A stretch of 22,811 bases of DNA from CAZPAN01 sp964428485 (GCA_964428485.1 CAYRYP010000015.1:1-22811), one strand, 5' to 3'. Shown: positions 15,093 through 22,811, numbered from the stretch's first letter. Notes: a model not told the origin generated them from the sequence alone. Numbers and translations are program-made.

Positions 15093-16052
15093 TTGGAAGT
15101 GGAATACGAGAGGGACAGGAATAACGACAACGAGAAGCTCGAGCAGCTGGCCGGTATTCTGATCGAGGCTTTTCCGTGGATCAAGAACGCCACGGGTAAG
15201 ACCGTGGTCATAAAGTATGGCGGCGCGGCGATGGTGGACCATAGGCTTCGGGCTGAGGTCATGAGCGACATCGTGATGCTCAAGCTCATGGGCCTCAACC
15301 CGATCATCGTCCACGGTGGTGGTGCTGACATCAACTCGACGCTCGAGCGCATGGGCATTGAGTCGAGGTTTACGGACGGCCTGCGTGTCACCGACGAGGA
15401 GACCATGGAAGTGGTTAGGATGGTGCTTCTCGGCAAGGTCAACGCTGATCTCGTTGCGGCGATGAACCGCCACGGCGCCATCGCGGTGGGTATGTCGGGC
15501 GTCGACGCCTCCACGATCATCGCCGAGCCCCACGACGAGGAGCACATGTATGCAGGCAGGGTGGTCTCCGTCAACGACACCTACATCCGCGATCTGCTCG
15601 CGCAGGACTACATCCCCGTCATAGCCTCCGTCGCCTCGAGCGCCGACCACTGCACCTTCTACAACGTCAATGCGGATACCGTCGCCGGTGAGGTGGCCGC
15701 CGCCTTGGGAGCGCACAAAATCGTCTTCCTCTCCGACGTGGACGGCCTCTACGAGAACTTCGAGGACAAAGGGTCGCTCGTGAGCAGGATGTGGGCGCAC
15801 GAGGTGCGCGAGATGATGGATGCGGGCAGGGTCTCGCGCGGTATGATCCCCAAGATGGAATCCGTGCTCAAGTGCTTGGGTGCGGGTGTTCCTAGGGCGC
15901 ATCTCATCAACGGTACGGTGCCTCACTCCCTGCTGCTTGAGATATTCACCGACCGCGGGGTGGGTACCATGATCATGCGCGACGCGAAGGATGGCGAGCC
16001 GCAGGACTTCGAGACCTTCCCGCTGGGCATCCTCGCGCAGAGGCTCCAGTAG
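15093..16052 (+). CDS. argB: Acetylglutamate kinase
   Basis: ArgB phosphorylates N-acetylglutamate with ATP. This 319-residue member of the amino-acid kinase family has VVIKYGGAAM (38-47) with K41, the HGGG loop (74-77), NVNADTVAGEVA for substrate and nucleotide binding, and FLSDVDGLY. About 35 residues precede the first kinase strand and form a helix (EKLEQLAGILIEAFPWI). This extension is characteristic of hexameric, arginine-inhibited kinases, as expected where ArgJ recycles the acetyl group. The start is a TTG at 15093 (GGAG 9 nt upstream); the GTG at 15099 has AGAGG 9 nt upstream and is equally possible. Confidence 0.95.
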   Translation: MEVEYERDRNNDNEKLEQLAGILIEAFPWIKNATGKTVVIKYGGAAMVDHRLRAEVMSDIVMLKLMGLNPIIVHGGGADINSTLERMGIESRFTDGLRVTDEETMEVVRMVLLGKVNADLVAAMNRHGAIAVGMSGVDASTIIAEPHDEEHMYAGRVVSVNDTYIRDLLAQDYIPVIASVASSADHCTFYNVNADTVAGEVAAALGAHKIVFLSDVDGLYENFEDKGSLVSRMWAHEVREMMDAGRVSRGMIPKMESVLKCLGAGVPRAHLINGTVPHSLLLEIFTDRGVGTMIMRDAKDGEPQDFETFPLGILAQRLQ

Positions 16053-16072
16053 GGCTTGGGGAGGAGATGGAC

Positions 16073-17380
16073 ATGGCAACCGACACGCAGCCTATGACAT
16101 GGCCGGATGCGTCCCCTGACCTCGAGCAGCAAATTGCGCTCGAGGACGCCTATGTGATGCACACCTACGGGCGCAAGCCCGTGGAGTTTGTGGAGGGTCA
16201 CGGCATGGTGCTGGTGGACTCCGAGGGGCGCGAATACCTGGACTTCCTAGCGGGGATCGCCGTGGTGTGCCTCGGGCATTCCGACCCAGCCGTGGTAGGA
16301 GCCATTCGCGAGCAGGCCACCAGGCTTATTCAGACCTCCAACTACTACTACGCGCAGGGCCGCGGGGAGCTCGCCCGCGCGATCGACGCGCTGATAAGGG
16401 GAGGGGAGCTTGCCTTTAATGCTGACCTCGACCAACAAGGCGCCTTCCGCACCTTCTTTGCCAACTCCGGCACCGAGGCCAACGAGGGTGCGATCAAGCT
16501 CGCTAGGCGCTACGCCGACATGATGGGAAGCGGAGCTAGGGCCATCGTCTCGCTCGACCGCTCGTTCCACGGGCGCACGCTCGCGGCGCTGGCAGCCACC
16601 GCGCAACCCTCCAAGCAGGACGTCTTTCGCCCGCTACCCGAGGGATTTACTCACGTTGAGCCCAACGACGTCGCGGCACTCGCATCCGCGCTCGACTCCT
16701 CGGACTTCGGTGGTGTGTGTGCGGTCATAATCGAGTGTGTTCAGGGCGAGAGCGGCGTGTGGCCGCTGGAGCCGGGGTATGCTAGAGCGCTTCGCGAGAT
16801 GACGCGCGAGCGCGGAATACTGCTTATCGTCGATGAGGTACAGACCGGTTTCTTCCGCTGCGGGCGCAACCCCTTTGCCTTCCAGAACCTCGGCATCGAT
16901 CCCGACATCGTAACGATGGCCAAGGGTATCGCATGTGGCTTTCCGATGGGAGCTTTTTCGGCAAGACCCGAGGTCGCCCGTGCCTTCCAGCCGGGGGACC
17001 ACGGCTCCACATTTGGTGGCAGCCCGCTTGCGGTTGCGGCGGCCAGCGCCACGGTGCGTGAGCTTCTGACCAGGTCGATCGGCGTCAACTCGGAGCGCGT
17101 GGGGGCCTACCTGCGCGAGAGGCTTGCAGATCTGGCTCTCGTCTCATCGGTCAGGGGCATGGGGCTCATGGTAGGGGCGACCCTCTCGGCTCCCGTGGCA
17201 GGCAGGGTCGTGGACATGGGTCTCGAGCGTGGACTTGTGCTCAACGCCCCGGCCGCCGATATGCTGCGCTTCGTCCCGCCGCTGATCTGCACCGAGGCGG
17301 ATGTGGATACGATGATCGAGAGGCTTGGCGCGATCCTAGAGGAGATATCGCGGGATCCGTCGGTTGTGGAACAGGGTTAA
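16073..17380 (+). CDS. argD: Acetylornithine aminotransferase
   Basis: ArgD converts N-acetylglutamate semialdehyde to N-acetylornithine with glutamate and PLP. It is a class III aminotransferase of 435 residues. Family blocks are FLAGIAVVCLGH, FFANSGTEANEGAIKLAR, SFHGRT, and LIVDEVQTGFFRCG containing the cofactor Asp (D254). The Schiff-base lysine is K284 in TMAKGIACGFPMGA, followed by GDHGSTFGGSPLA. I chose the ATG at 16073, 6 nt after GGAGGAG; the in-frame ATG at 16067 overlaps that site. It starts 20 bp after argB and ends 10 bp before argF. Confidence 0.94.
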   Translation: MATDTQPMTWPDASPDLEQQIALEDAYVMHTYGRKPVEFVEGHGMVLVDSEGREYLDFLAGIAVVCLGHSDPAVVGAIREQATRLIQTSNYYYAQGRGELARAIDALIRGGELAFNADLDQQGAFRTFFANSGTEANEGAIKLARRYADMMGSGARAIVSLDRSFHGRTLAALAATAQPSKQDVFRPLPEGFTHVEPNDVAALASALDSSDFGGVCAVIIECVQGESGVWPLEPGYARALREMTRERGILLIVDEVQTGFFRCGRNPFAFQNLGIDPDIVTMAKGIACGFPMGAFSARPEVARAFQPGDHGSTFGGSPLAVAAASATVRELLTRSIGVNSERVGAYLRERLADLALVSSVRGMGLMVGATLSAPVAGRVVDMGLERGLVLNAPAADMLRFVPPLICTEADVDTMIERLGAILEEISRDPSVVEQG

Positions 17381-17390
17381 GGAGAGACCC

Positions 17391-18371
17391 ATGGTCAGCT
17401 CAAACGTCAATAAGAACAGCAGCCCGTACGCGGGAAACCCACTCGCCGGCCGCGACGTACTCAGGCTGCTCGACCTCACTTCCGACGAGGTAAGGCTCGT
17501 GCTCGATACCGCAAGGCGCCAGAAGGCCGACTGGGCTGCAGGTATCTACGACCGTCCCTGCGAGGGCAAGGCCGTGGCGGTAATCCTCGAGAAACCATCG
17601 CTTCGCACCCGCATCTCCTTCGAGATCGGCATCAGCCGCCTCGGCGCGCACCCGTCGGTGATGAGTGACTCCAACTCGGCTTTCTCTCGCGGCGAGACCG
17701 TGCACGACACCACTAAGGTGCTCGAGCGCTACATGGATGCCATCGTGATACGCACGTTCGAGCAGTCGAAGGTCGAGGAGGTGGCCAAGTGGGCATCCAT
17801 CCCCGTGGTCAACGCTCTGACCGACGATTTTCACCCCTGTCAGGTTCTCGCCGATCTCCTTACGATCGAGGAGCACCTGGGGCGTTTGAGCGGGGTGAGG
17901 CTCGCCTACGTAGGAGACGGCAACAACATGGCCAACACCTACCTCGAGGGAGGCGCGCTTATGGGGATGGACGTTCGCATCGCGACTCCCGAGGGTTACG
18001 GGCCCGATGAGGCGAACCTTAAGCGTTGTCGCGATGTGGCGGGGCACAACGGTGCCAGCATCAGCGTTGTCCGCGACCCGCTCGAGGCGGTCGAGGGCGC
18101 TGATGTGGTTATTACGGACACATGGACGTCCATGGGCGACGAGGCGGAGCACGACGCTAGGCTCGGGATCTTCAGTGGATACCAGGTCGACGGGGCGATG
18201 ATGGGTCATGCGGCCCCAGGCGCAATCTTCCTCCACTGCCTCCCCGCGCACCGTGGCGAGGAGGTTACGGACGAGGTCATGGACGGCCCTCAGTCGGCCA
18301 TCTTCGATGAGGCCGAAAACAGACTCCATGCCCAGAAGGCGCTGCTGTCGCTGCTGATGGCGGACAGGTGA
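17391..18371 (+). CDS. argF: Ornithine carbamoyltransferase
   Basis: ArgF joins ornithine and carbamoyl phosphate to make citrulline. The 326-residue protein shows the carbamoyl-phosphate motif as SLRTR (70-74), the usual STRTR with Leu at the second position. It also has FHPCQ (147-151), DTWTSMG (243-249) and the ornithine-site HCLP (282-285). AAGGAG lies 6 nt before the ATG at 17391, and a longer frame from 17364 would overlap argD. The Ser70/Leu71 form and the ornithine motifs favour a true ornithine enzyme over the acetylornithine or aspartate relatives. The carbamoyl-phosphate synthase genes are not in the window. Confidence 0.95.
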   Translation: MVSSNVNKNSSPYAGNPLAGRDVLRLLDLTSDEVRLVLDTARRQKADWAAGIYDRPCEGKAVAVILEKPSLRTRISFEIGISRLGAHPSVMSDSNSAFSRGETVHDTTKVLERYMDAIVIRTFEQSKVEEVAKWASIPVVNALTDDFHPCQVLADLLTIEEHLGRLSGVRLAYVGDGNNMANTYLEGGALMGMDVRIATPEGYGPDEANLKRCRDVAGHNGASISVVRDPLEAVEGADVVITDTWTSMGDEAEHDARLGIFSGYQVDGAMMGHAAPGAIFLHCLPAHRGEEVTDEVMDGPQSAIFDEAENRLHAQKALLSLLMADR

Positions 18372-18443
18372 CGGGCTGGAAATACAGGGAGGGGAAGGAT
18401 TCAGCCCCCTCAAGCCGAAAGGGATGCAGGTGGTGAGAGCATC

Positions 18444-18872
18444 ATGAGCAGACGGGACGACCGTCATGACGGCATAAAGCGCATCGTGCGCAACTCCAGG
18501 GTGCGGACCCAACAGGAGATCGTCGACGCGCTCACCGAGCTTGGGTATCAGTGCACGCAGGCGACGGTCTCGCGTGACGTCACAGAGCTCGGGTTGCGCA
18601 AGGCACCCGATGGCACGTACGTGCTTGCGGAGGACATGACACTCAGGCGTCTGGCCGCAGACATGGTCACGGACATTCAGTGTGCTGGCAACCTTGTGAT
18701 AATTAAGACCATGCCTGGAACGGCCTCCGGAGTGGCGGCGGCGATCGATGCCGTGGATCTGCCGGAGGTCATAGGTACAGTGGCAGGCGACGACACGATA
18801 TTGGCTGTTTGCGGGGACGCGGACGCCTCCTCGAGTTTCTCGGCGACCATGGAGCTTATGAGGTCTGTTTAG
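18444..18872 (+). CDS. argR: Arginine repressor
   Basis: ArgR is the arginine-responsive DNA-binding regulator of arginine genes. The 142-residue protein has an N-terminal winged helix with the recognition segment QATVSRDVTELGL (39-51). Its C-terminal oligomerisation and arginine-binding domain contains GTASGVAAAID (92-102) and the GDDT motif (115-118) that contacts arginine. The length is slightly short of the usual 150 or so. The ribosome site is weak (GGTGAGAG about 6-10 nt upstream), which may keep repressor levels low. It sits inside the cluster, 72 bp after argF and 141 bp before argG, and probably controls the box at 12488-12503. Confidence 0.95.
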   Translation: MSRRDDRHDGIKRIVRNSRVRTQQEIVDALTELGYQCTQATVSRDVTELGLRKAPDGTYVLAEDMTLRRLAADMVTDIQCAGNLVIIKTMPGTASGVAAAIDAVDLPEVIGTVAGDDTILAVCGDADASSSFSATMELMRSV

Positions 18873-18945
18873 GGCGTTGTTTCGATGGAGACGGAACCCG
18901 GCGGTGACGCTAGGGGAAGGCTCCGGGAAAAGATGTTGGAAGTTG

Positions 18946-18987
18946 CCCCATTTTGGGGTATTGAGGGCGGTACGAGGAAGCACCGCC
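18946..18987 (+). other. Tandem stem-loops in the argR-argG gap
   Basis: CCCCA-TTT-TGGGG (18946-18958) is a tight hairpin. It is followed by GGCGGT (18966-18971) pairing with ACCGCC (18982-18987). They lie 27-68 bp before the argG start, within the 141-bp argR-argG gap, the longest gap inside the cluster other than the argC leader. TTGGAA (18936-18941), 17 bp before TATTGA (18959-18964), is a weak possible promoter. The element could separate argGH expression from the upstream genes. Confidence 0.35.
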
Positions 18988-19013
18988 ATGCAACCGAGAG
19001 GGAGTGCTGTTTT

Positions 19014-20222
19014 ATGAGCAGGGAAAAGGTCGTACTTGCGTATTCGGGTGGTCTCGACACCTCCGTGTGCATCAGGTGGCTCATGGACGTTAAGGGACTC
19101 GATGTGATCTGCGTGGCTGGAGATGTTGGGCAGGAGCGCGCCGACCTCGACGCGATCCGCGAGAAGGCCCTGAAGATCGGCGCCATAGAGTCGATCGTGG
19201 TGGACATGCGCGAGGAGTTCTGCAATGACTTCATCGCCAAGGCCATCTACGCCAACGCTCTCTACGAGAACAAATATCCGCTGCTCTCGGCGCTCTCTCG
19301 TCCGGTAATTGTCAAGCATCTCGTGGAGGCCGCGCACGAGTACGGCGCCAAGTACATCGCCCACGGCTGCACCGGCAAGGGCAACGATCAGGTGCGCTTC
19401 GAGGTGGGCATCCGCGCTCTCGACCCCTCGCTCGAGATCATCGCCCCGGTGCGCGAGTGGGATCTTCGCACCCGCGAGGAGGAGATGGACTGGGCGACCG
19501 AGCACGGCGTGCCTGTGCCCACCACCAAGAAGTCGCCCTACTCCATCGACGACAACCTGTGGGGCCGCGCAATCGAGTGCGGGGTGCTCGAGGATCCGTG
19601 GAACCTTCCGCCAGACGACATCTATACGATGACCATCGACCCCACCGACGCTCCCGATGAGCCTGAGATCGTCGAGATCGAGTTTGAGCACGGCCGTCCT
19701 GTGGCAGTCGACGGCGAGAGGATGACGATTCACCAGATCGTTCTCAAGATGAACGAGATTGCCGGACGCAACGGCTATGGTCGCATCGATATGATTGAGA
19801 ACAGGCTCGTCGGCGTTAAATCTCGCGAGTGCTACGAGCAGCCCGGCGCGATGGCGATCATCACCGCCCACAAGGAGCTGGAGGACATGTGCCTCGAGCG
19901 CGAGACGCTCCACTACAAGCTCAAGATGGAGCACGACTGGGCCACCGCCGTCTACAACGGTCTCTGGTACTCGCCGCTGAAGAACGCGATGGACGCCTTC
20001 ATCGCCTACACTCAGCAGCCCATCAACGGCGTTGTGCGCCTGAGCTTCTACAAGGGCTCCTGCACAGTCACTGGGCGTAAGAGTCCTGATTCGCTCTACG
20101 ACTACAGCCTTGCGACCTACGACGTCGACGACAGCTTCAACCACTGGGCGGCAGCCGGCTTCATCAAGCTGTTCGGTCTGCCCACCGAGGTCTGGGCATC
20201 CAAGAGGAGGGACAACCAGTGA
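19014..20222 (+). CDS. argG: Argininosuccinate synthase
   Basis: ArgG condenses citrulline and aspartate with ATP to argininosuccinate. The 402-residue protein begins with the ATP pyrophosphatase loop AYSGGLDTS (9-17) and contains HGCTGKGNDQVRFE (117-130), which binds aspartate and citrulline. The SPYSIDDNLWGRAIE block near the middle is also diagnostic. I chose the ATG at 19014, with GGGAG 9 nt upstream; an open frame back to 18885 covers the hairpin-rich gap and has no family similarity. Its stop overlaps the argH start by 3 nt. Confidence 0.96.
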   Translation: MSREKVVLAYSGGLDTSVCIRWLMDVKGLDVICVAGDVGQERADLDAIREKALKIGAIESIVVDMREEFCNDFIAKAIYANALYENKYPLLSALSRPVIVKHLVEAAHEYGAKYIAHGCTGKGNDQVRFEVGIRALDPSLEIIAPVREWDLRTREEEMDWATEHGVPVPTTKKSPYSIDDNLWGRAIECGVLEDPWNLPPDDIYTMTIDPTDAPDEPEIVEIEFEHGRPVAVDGERMTIHQIVLKMNEIAGRNGYGRIDMIENRLVGVKSRECYEQPGAMAIITAHKELEDMCLERETLHYKLKMEHDWATAVYNGLWYSPLKNAMDAFIAYTQQPINGVVRLSFYKGSCTVTGRKSPDSLYDYSLATYDVDDSFNHWAAAGFIKLFGLPTEVWASKRRDNQ

Positions 20223-21622
20223 GCGACGCCCTTTGGGGAGGACGCTTCGAGGCCGCGCCCGAGGCGTTCACGCAGAGTTTCGGTGCATCGTTGTCCGTCG
20301 ACCGCGCTATGTGGCGAAGTGACATCGAGGGCTCCAAGGCGCATGCCCGGATGCTCGGTAGGCAGGGTATCCTCTCGCCAGATGACGTCGACGCCATCAT
20401 AAGTGGGCTTGACAGGGTCGCCGAGAAGATCGAGGCCGGTGAGTTTGTCTTCGACGACAACGACGAGGACATCCACATGGCCGTAGAGGCTGAGCTCACT
20501 AGGCTCATCGGTGAGCCCGGAGGGCGCCTGCATACCGCGCGCAGTCGAAACGATCAGGTTGCCACCGACACGCGCCTTCACGTCAAGGGTGTGCTGGCCG
20601 GCGTCATGGCCAAGGTCGTCGAGGTGCAGGAGGCGCTACTGGGGCAGGCCCGTGAGCACATGGGGGTCGTAATGCCTGGATACACGCATATGCAGCGTGC
20701 GCAGCCGGTGCTCTTCTCCCATCATATGCTCGCGTACTTCTGGATGCTTGCGCGTGATTTCTCGCGTCTTGAGCAGGCATACGACTCCGCCGATGCGCTC
20801 CCGCTCGGCAGCGCCGCGCTCGCTGGGACCACCTATCCGCTCGACAGGCACTACGTCGCTGAGCAGCTCGGGTTCTCACGCGTCATTCCAAACTCCATGG
20901 ATGCCGTCAGCGACCGTGACTTCCTGTTGGACGCCGGATACGCCTGCTCGGTGGGGATGATCCATCTCTCGCGCCTGTGCGAGGAGCTGGTGTACTGGTC
21001 GAGCGGGGAGTTTGGATTCGTGACGATGTCCGACGCGTACTCCACCGGCTCCTCCATCATGCCCCAGAAGAAGAACCCCGACTTTGCCGAGCTTATTCGC
21101 GGGAAGAGTGGTCGCGTGGTGGGGGATCTTGTAGCGTTGCTCGTGACCCTCAAGTCGCTCCCGCTCGCCTACAACAAGGACATGCAGGAGGACAAGGAGG
21201 GTGCCTTCGACGCGATGGACACCTACGCCGACTCGCTGCACTGCATGGCGGGGATGATCTCCACGATGAGCGTGAACGCCGAACGCATGTCTGAGGCCGC
21301 GCATGGTGGTTTCATGGCCGCGACCGACCTTGCCGACTATCTGGTTGGCAAGGGGATGCCATTCAGGCAGGCCCACGAGGTGATCGGGCGCTTGGTGCTG
21401 GAGTGCGAGAAGTCCGGGTGCACGCTCCAGTCGCTCACGGTCGACGAGCTGAAAGGACATTCGGAACTATTCGATGAGGGCGCGCTGGATGCCCTCGACA
21501 TCAAGCAGATCGTCGCGAGGCGCACGACGGAGGGTGGCACAGGCAACTCATCTGTGGAGGTGCAGCTTGGCCAGGCTGCCGAGGTGCTCGCCGCCGAGAT
21601 GGGGAGGATGCCCGGGCTGTAG
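20219..21622 (+). CDS. argH: Argininosuccinate lyase
   Basis: ArgH splits argininosuccinate into arginine and fumarate, the last step of the pathway. The 467-residue protein of the fumarase/aspartase superfamily has HTARSRNDQVATD (105-117) and GYTHMQRAQP (154-163) with the catalytic-site His157. The signature loop GSSIMPQKKNPD (277-288) carries the catalytic serine. It starts with GTG at 20219, overlapping the argG stop in GTGA, and GAGGAGG lies 8 nt upstream; argG and argH are therefore coupled. The C-terminal domain is full length. Confidence 0.96.
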   Translation: MSDALWGGRFEAAPEAFTQSFGASLSVDRAMWRSDIEGSKAHARMLGRQGILSPDDVDAIISGLDRVAEKIEAGEFVFDDNDEDIHMAVEAELTRLIGEPGGRLHTARSRNDQVATDTRLHVKGVLAGVMAKVVEVQEALLGQAREHMGVVMPGYTHMQRAQPVLFSHHMLAYFWMLARDFSRLEQAYDSADALPLGSAALAGTTYPLDRHYVAEQLGFSRVIPNSMDAVSDRDFLLDAGYACSVGMIHLSRLCEELVYWSSGEFGFVTMSDAYSTGSSIMPQKKNPDFAELIRGKSGRVVGDLVALLVTLKSLPLAYNKDMQEDKEGAFDAMDTYADSLHCMAGMISTMSVNAERMSEAAHGGFMAATDLADYLVGKGMPFRQAHEVIGRLVLECEKSGCTLQSLTVDELKGHSELFDEGALDALDIKQIVARRTTEGGTGNSSVEVQLGQAAEVLAAEMGRMPGL

Positions 21623-21645
21623 GGTGTCTTCCCTTAAAAGCCCGG
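21612..21645 (+). other. Nested stem-loop over the argH stop codon
   Basis: CCGGGCT (21612-21618) pairs with AGCCCGG (21639-21645), and inside it AGGG (21621-21624) pairs with CCCT (21631-21634). The argH stop codon (21620-21622) lies within the structure. No T-run follows, so it is a poor intrinsic terminator; it could mark the 3' end of the arg mRNA or protect it. Confidence 0.45.
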
Positions 21646-21778
21646 AGTGCAGCGACACTCATGGGTTATTCTTGAATGAGAGTAGACACGGGTCTGTCGC
21701 CGGCCGACGTCGCTCGAAGGCGACCTTCGCAGTTGATGCTGGCTTGTGCGGACCCGATTCGGATCACGGGAGGGAACC

Positions 21779-22630
21779 ATGCCTACCAGGGATGAGCGCA
21801 AGGCGGAGGCGGCAAGGCACCTCTCGCTCGTGAGAGGGATCTTTGCGAGTGAGACCGAGGCCACGATCGAGTCCGCGACGATCTACGAGGATGGGGAGGG
21901 TGCGGAGCTAGAGATACCAGAGCCCGCGTTCGAAGCGACGGAGACGAGCGTGACCAGGGACTTTGCCACCGCGGCGCTGCAGCGCTGCAAGGGCAAGACC
22001 GTCGTGGTCGACCCCGTTTCGTTCACGCGTCCGGGAGGTGCCTACGAGGATGGCTCCTTCGGACCGGAGCAGATTCTCTGCTCCGAGAGCAATCTGTACC
22101 CAGTTCTGCAGGGCCTCAAGGGACGCTACCACGACGCCAACAGGGGTTATCAACGTGGGCAGCTCTTCACCGACCGCGCGCTCTACCTGCGAGATGTGGT
22201 GTTCACCCACGACGGCAAGATCGCCCATGCCGATGTGCTCGCGATCCCTGAGCCCAACAGGCAGCGGGCCCTCGAGAACCATCGCTCCGAGCGTGAGTGC
22301 GACAGCACGCTCAAAAGGAGGATTGAGACCATTCTCCGGATAGCGGCTTCCAACGGTTGCGAGAGCCTGGTCGTGGGCGCGTTCGGATGTGGCCGCAATT
22401 CTGGGACAGAGGAGCTCACGATCAGCACGTTCCGCTCATGGATAGAAGAGCACCCCGGTTCCATCGCCAACATTGTCTTCGCGGTTCCAAGGGTCCATTT
22501 CGATGCGTTCGACGCCGCGTTCGGAAAGCATGTGGTTGAGGAGAAGCCCGCGGTTTCGCAGGAGGAGTCTGATAAGGACTCTGAGGATTTCCGCGACATA
22601 GACCTTCCCGAGGGGATTACCTTGAGGTAG
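21779..22630 (+). CDS. PARG-like macrodomain protein (TIGR02452-type)
   Basis: This 283-residue protein resembles bacterial poly(ADP-ribose) glycohydrolase-like macrodomain proteins. The body follows the family plan: VVVDPVSFTRPGG (75-87), an SNLYPVL stretch (104-110), LRDVVFTHDG, and the second ADP-ribose loop VVGAFGCGRNSG (198-209). In canonical members the loop after PGG carries QEE with a catalytic glutamate; here it reads PEQ (96-98), so the usual catalytic position appears to be Gln. It may bind ADP-ribose without hydrolysing it. GGAGG lies 5 nt before the ATG at 21779. The last 30 residues are acidic and probably disordered. It is likely a separate transcription unit, and no toxin or ADP-ribosyltransferase gene is next to it. 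Confidence 0.8.
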   Translation: MPTRDERKAEAARHLSLVRGIFASETEATIESATIYEDGEGAELEIPEPAFEATETSVTRDFATAALQRCKGKTVVVDPVSFTRPGGAYEDGSFGPEQILCSESNLYPVLQGLKGRYHDANRGYQRGQLFTDRALYLRDVVFTHDGKIAHADVLAIPEPNRQRALENHRSERECDSTLKRRIETILRIAASNGCESLVVGAFGCGRNSGTEELTISTFRSWIEEHPGSIANIVFAVPRVHFDAFDAAFGKHVVEEKPAVSQEESDKDSEDFRDIDLPEGITLR

Positions 22631-22670
22631 CCGGACAGCTTCGCGAATCCCCATTCCCACCGGCACGGGG

Positions 22671-22700
22671 TTGCATGTGATGTGTCGGGTCAACTAGAAT
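22671..22700 (+). promoter_or_regulatory. Candidate promoter of the tRNA-Lys gene
   Basis: TTGCAT (22671-22676) and TAGAAT (22695-22700) are separated by 18 bp, which makes a good vegetative promoter. Transcription would start near 22707, leaving a 5' leader of about 29 nt before the mature tRNA. Confidence 0.55.
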
Positions 22701-22735
22701 TCTGCCCTGTGTCGGATTGAATTTCGGCGCTTTGT

Positions 22736-22811
22736 GGGCCTTTAGCTCAGTTGGCAGAGCAGGGGACTTTTAATCCCAAGGTCGTGGGTTCGATCCCCAC
22801 AGGGCCCACCA
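22736..22811 (+). tRNA. tRNA-Lys, anticodon UUU
   Basis: The 76-nt cloverleaf can be drawn by hand. The acceptor arm is GGGCCTT/AGGGCCC with one G-U pair, the D arm GCTC/GAGC, the anticodon loop CTTTTAA with TTT at 22769-22771, and the T arm GTGGG-TTCGATC-CCCAC. CCA is encoded and ends at the last base of the window. The first pair of the anticodon stem (27-43) is G opposite A, an otherwise unusual mismatch. Anticodon UUU reads lysine codons AAA and AAG. Confidence 0.96.

Noticed and set aside
18885..19013. 43-residue N-terminal extension of ArgG
   Set aside because: ArgG begins a few residues before its AYSGGLDTS loop in all members I know; the extension covers the hairpins and has no ribosome site, whereas 19014 has GGGAG.
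17400..20144. 914-codon open frame antisense to argF, argR and argG
   Set aside because: It lies opposite three well-conserved enzyme genes and their gaps, has low-complexity Val/Leu/Asp/His-rich composition with no domain, and is what GC-rich codon bias gives on the reverse strand.

Overview
The window looks like chromosome from a GC-rich, probably anaerobic actinobacterium. I favour the class Coriobacteriia (Olsenella/Collinsella/Eggerthella relatives), on codon use (heavy GAG, CTC and GCC), an electron-bifurcation-type flavin/iron-sulfur complex, a CRISPR array with type II-like repeats, and actinobacterial-style gene starts. This is an inference from composition and gene content, not from a marker gene.

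Layout. (1) 1-503 is the right end of a CRISPR array: eight 36-bp repeats and 29-30-bp spacers, running off the left edge, with no cas gene in view. (2) 546-4460 is a four-gene minus-strand operon for a cell-surface or lipid-linked glycan. In transcription order it holds an ABC-2 polysaccharide export permease, a DegT-type PLP aminotransferase, a PglC/WcaJ-type phosphoglycosyl transferase and a GT4 glycosyltransferase. (3) 4461-4974 is a gene-free divergent control region. (4) 4975-9295 is a two-gene plus-strand operon for a large flavin/Fe-S complex. A NuoE-NuoF fusion is followed by a NuoG-like/GltD-like protein; this domain set is that of the Stn family of electron-bifurcating transhydrogenases, with the StnA and StnB parts fused. 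(5) 9354-12405 holds a divergent GT2-like protein and a membrane-bound PglF/CapD-type UDP-sugar 4,6-dehydratase. The dehydratase supplies the 4-keto sugar that the aminotransferase in region 2 would use, so regions 2 and 5 probably belong to one amino-sugar glycan pathway interrupted by the redox operon.

(6) 12585-21622 is a complete arginine cluster, argC-argJ-argB-argD-argF-argR-argG-argH, all on the plus strand. It runs from glutamate and acetylglutamate through the acetyl-recycling ArgJ route to arginine and includes its own repressor gene. An AT-rich control region in front of argC carries a candidate ARG box and -10 element. ArgB has the N-terminal extension typical of arginine-inhibited kinases. 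(7) 21779-22630 encodes a bacterial PARG-like macrodomain protein whose usual QEE catalytic motif reads PEQ. (8) 22736-22811 is tRNA-Lys(UUU) with an encoded CCA, preceded by a recognisable promoter; it ends at the window edge.

The observations most worth following up are the fused StnAB-like subunit and what its two-gene complex does, the PARG-like protein with an apparently lost catalytic glutamate, the degenerate GT2-like protein beside the dehydratase, and a possible leaderless start for that dehydratase.
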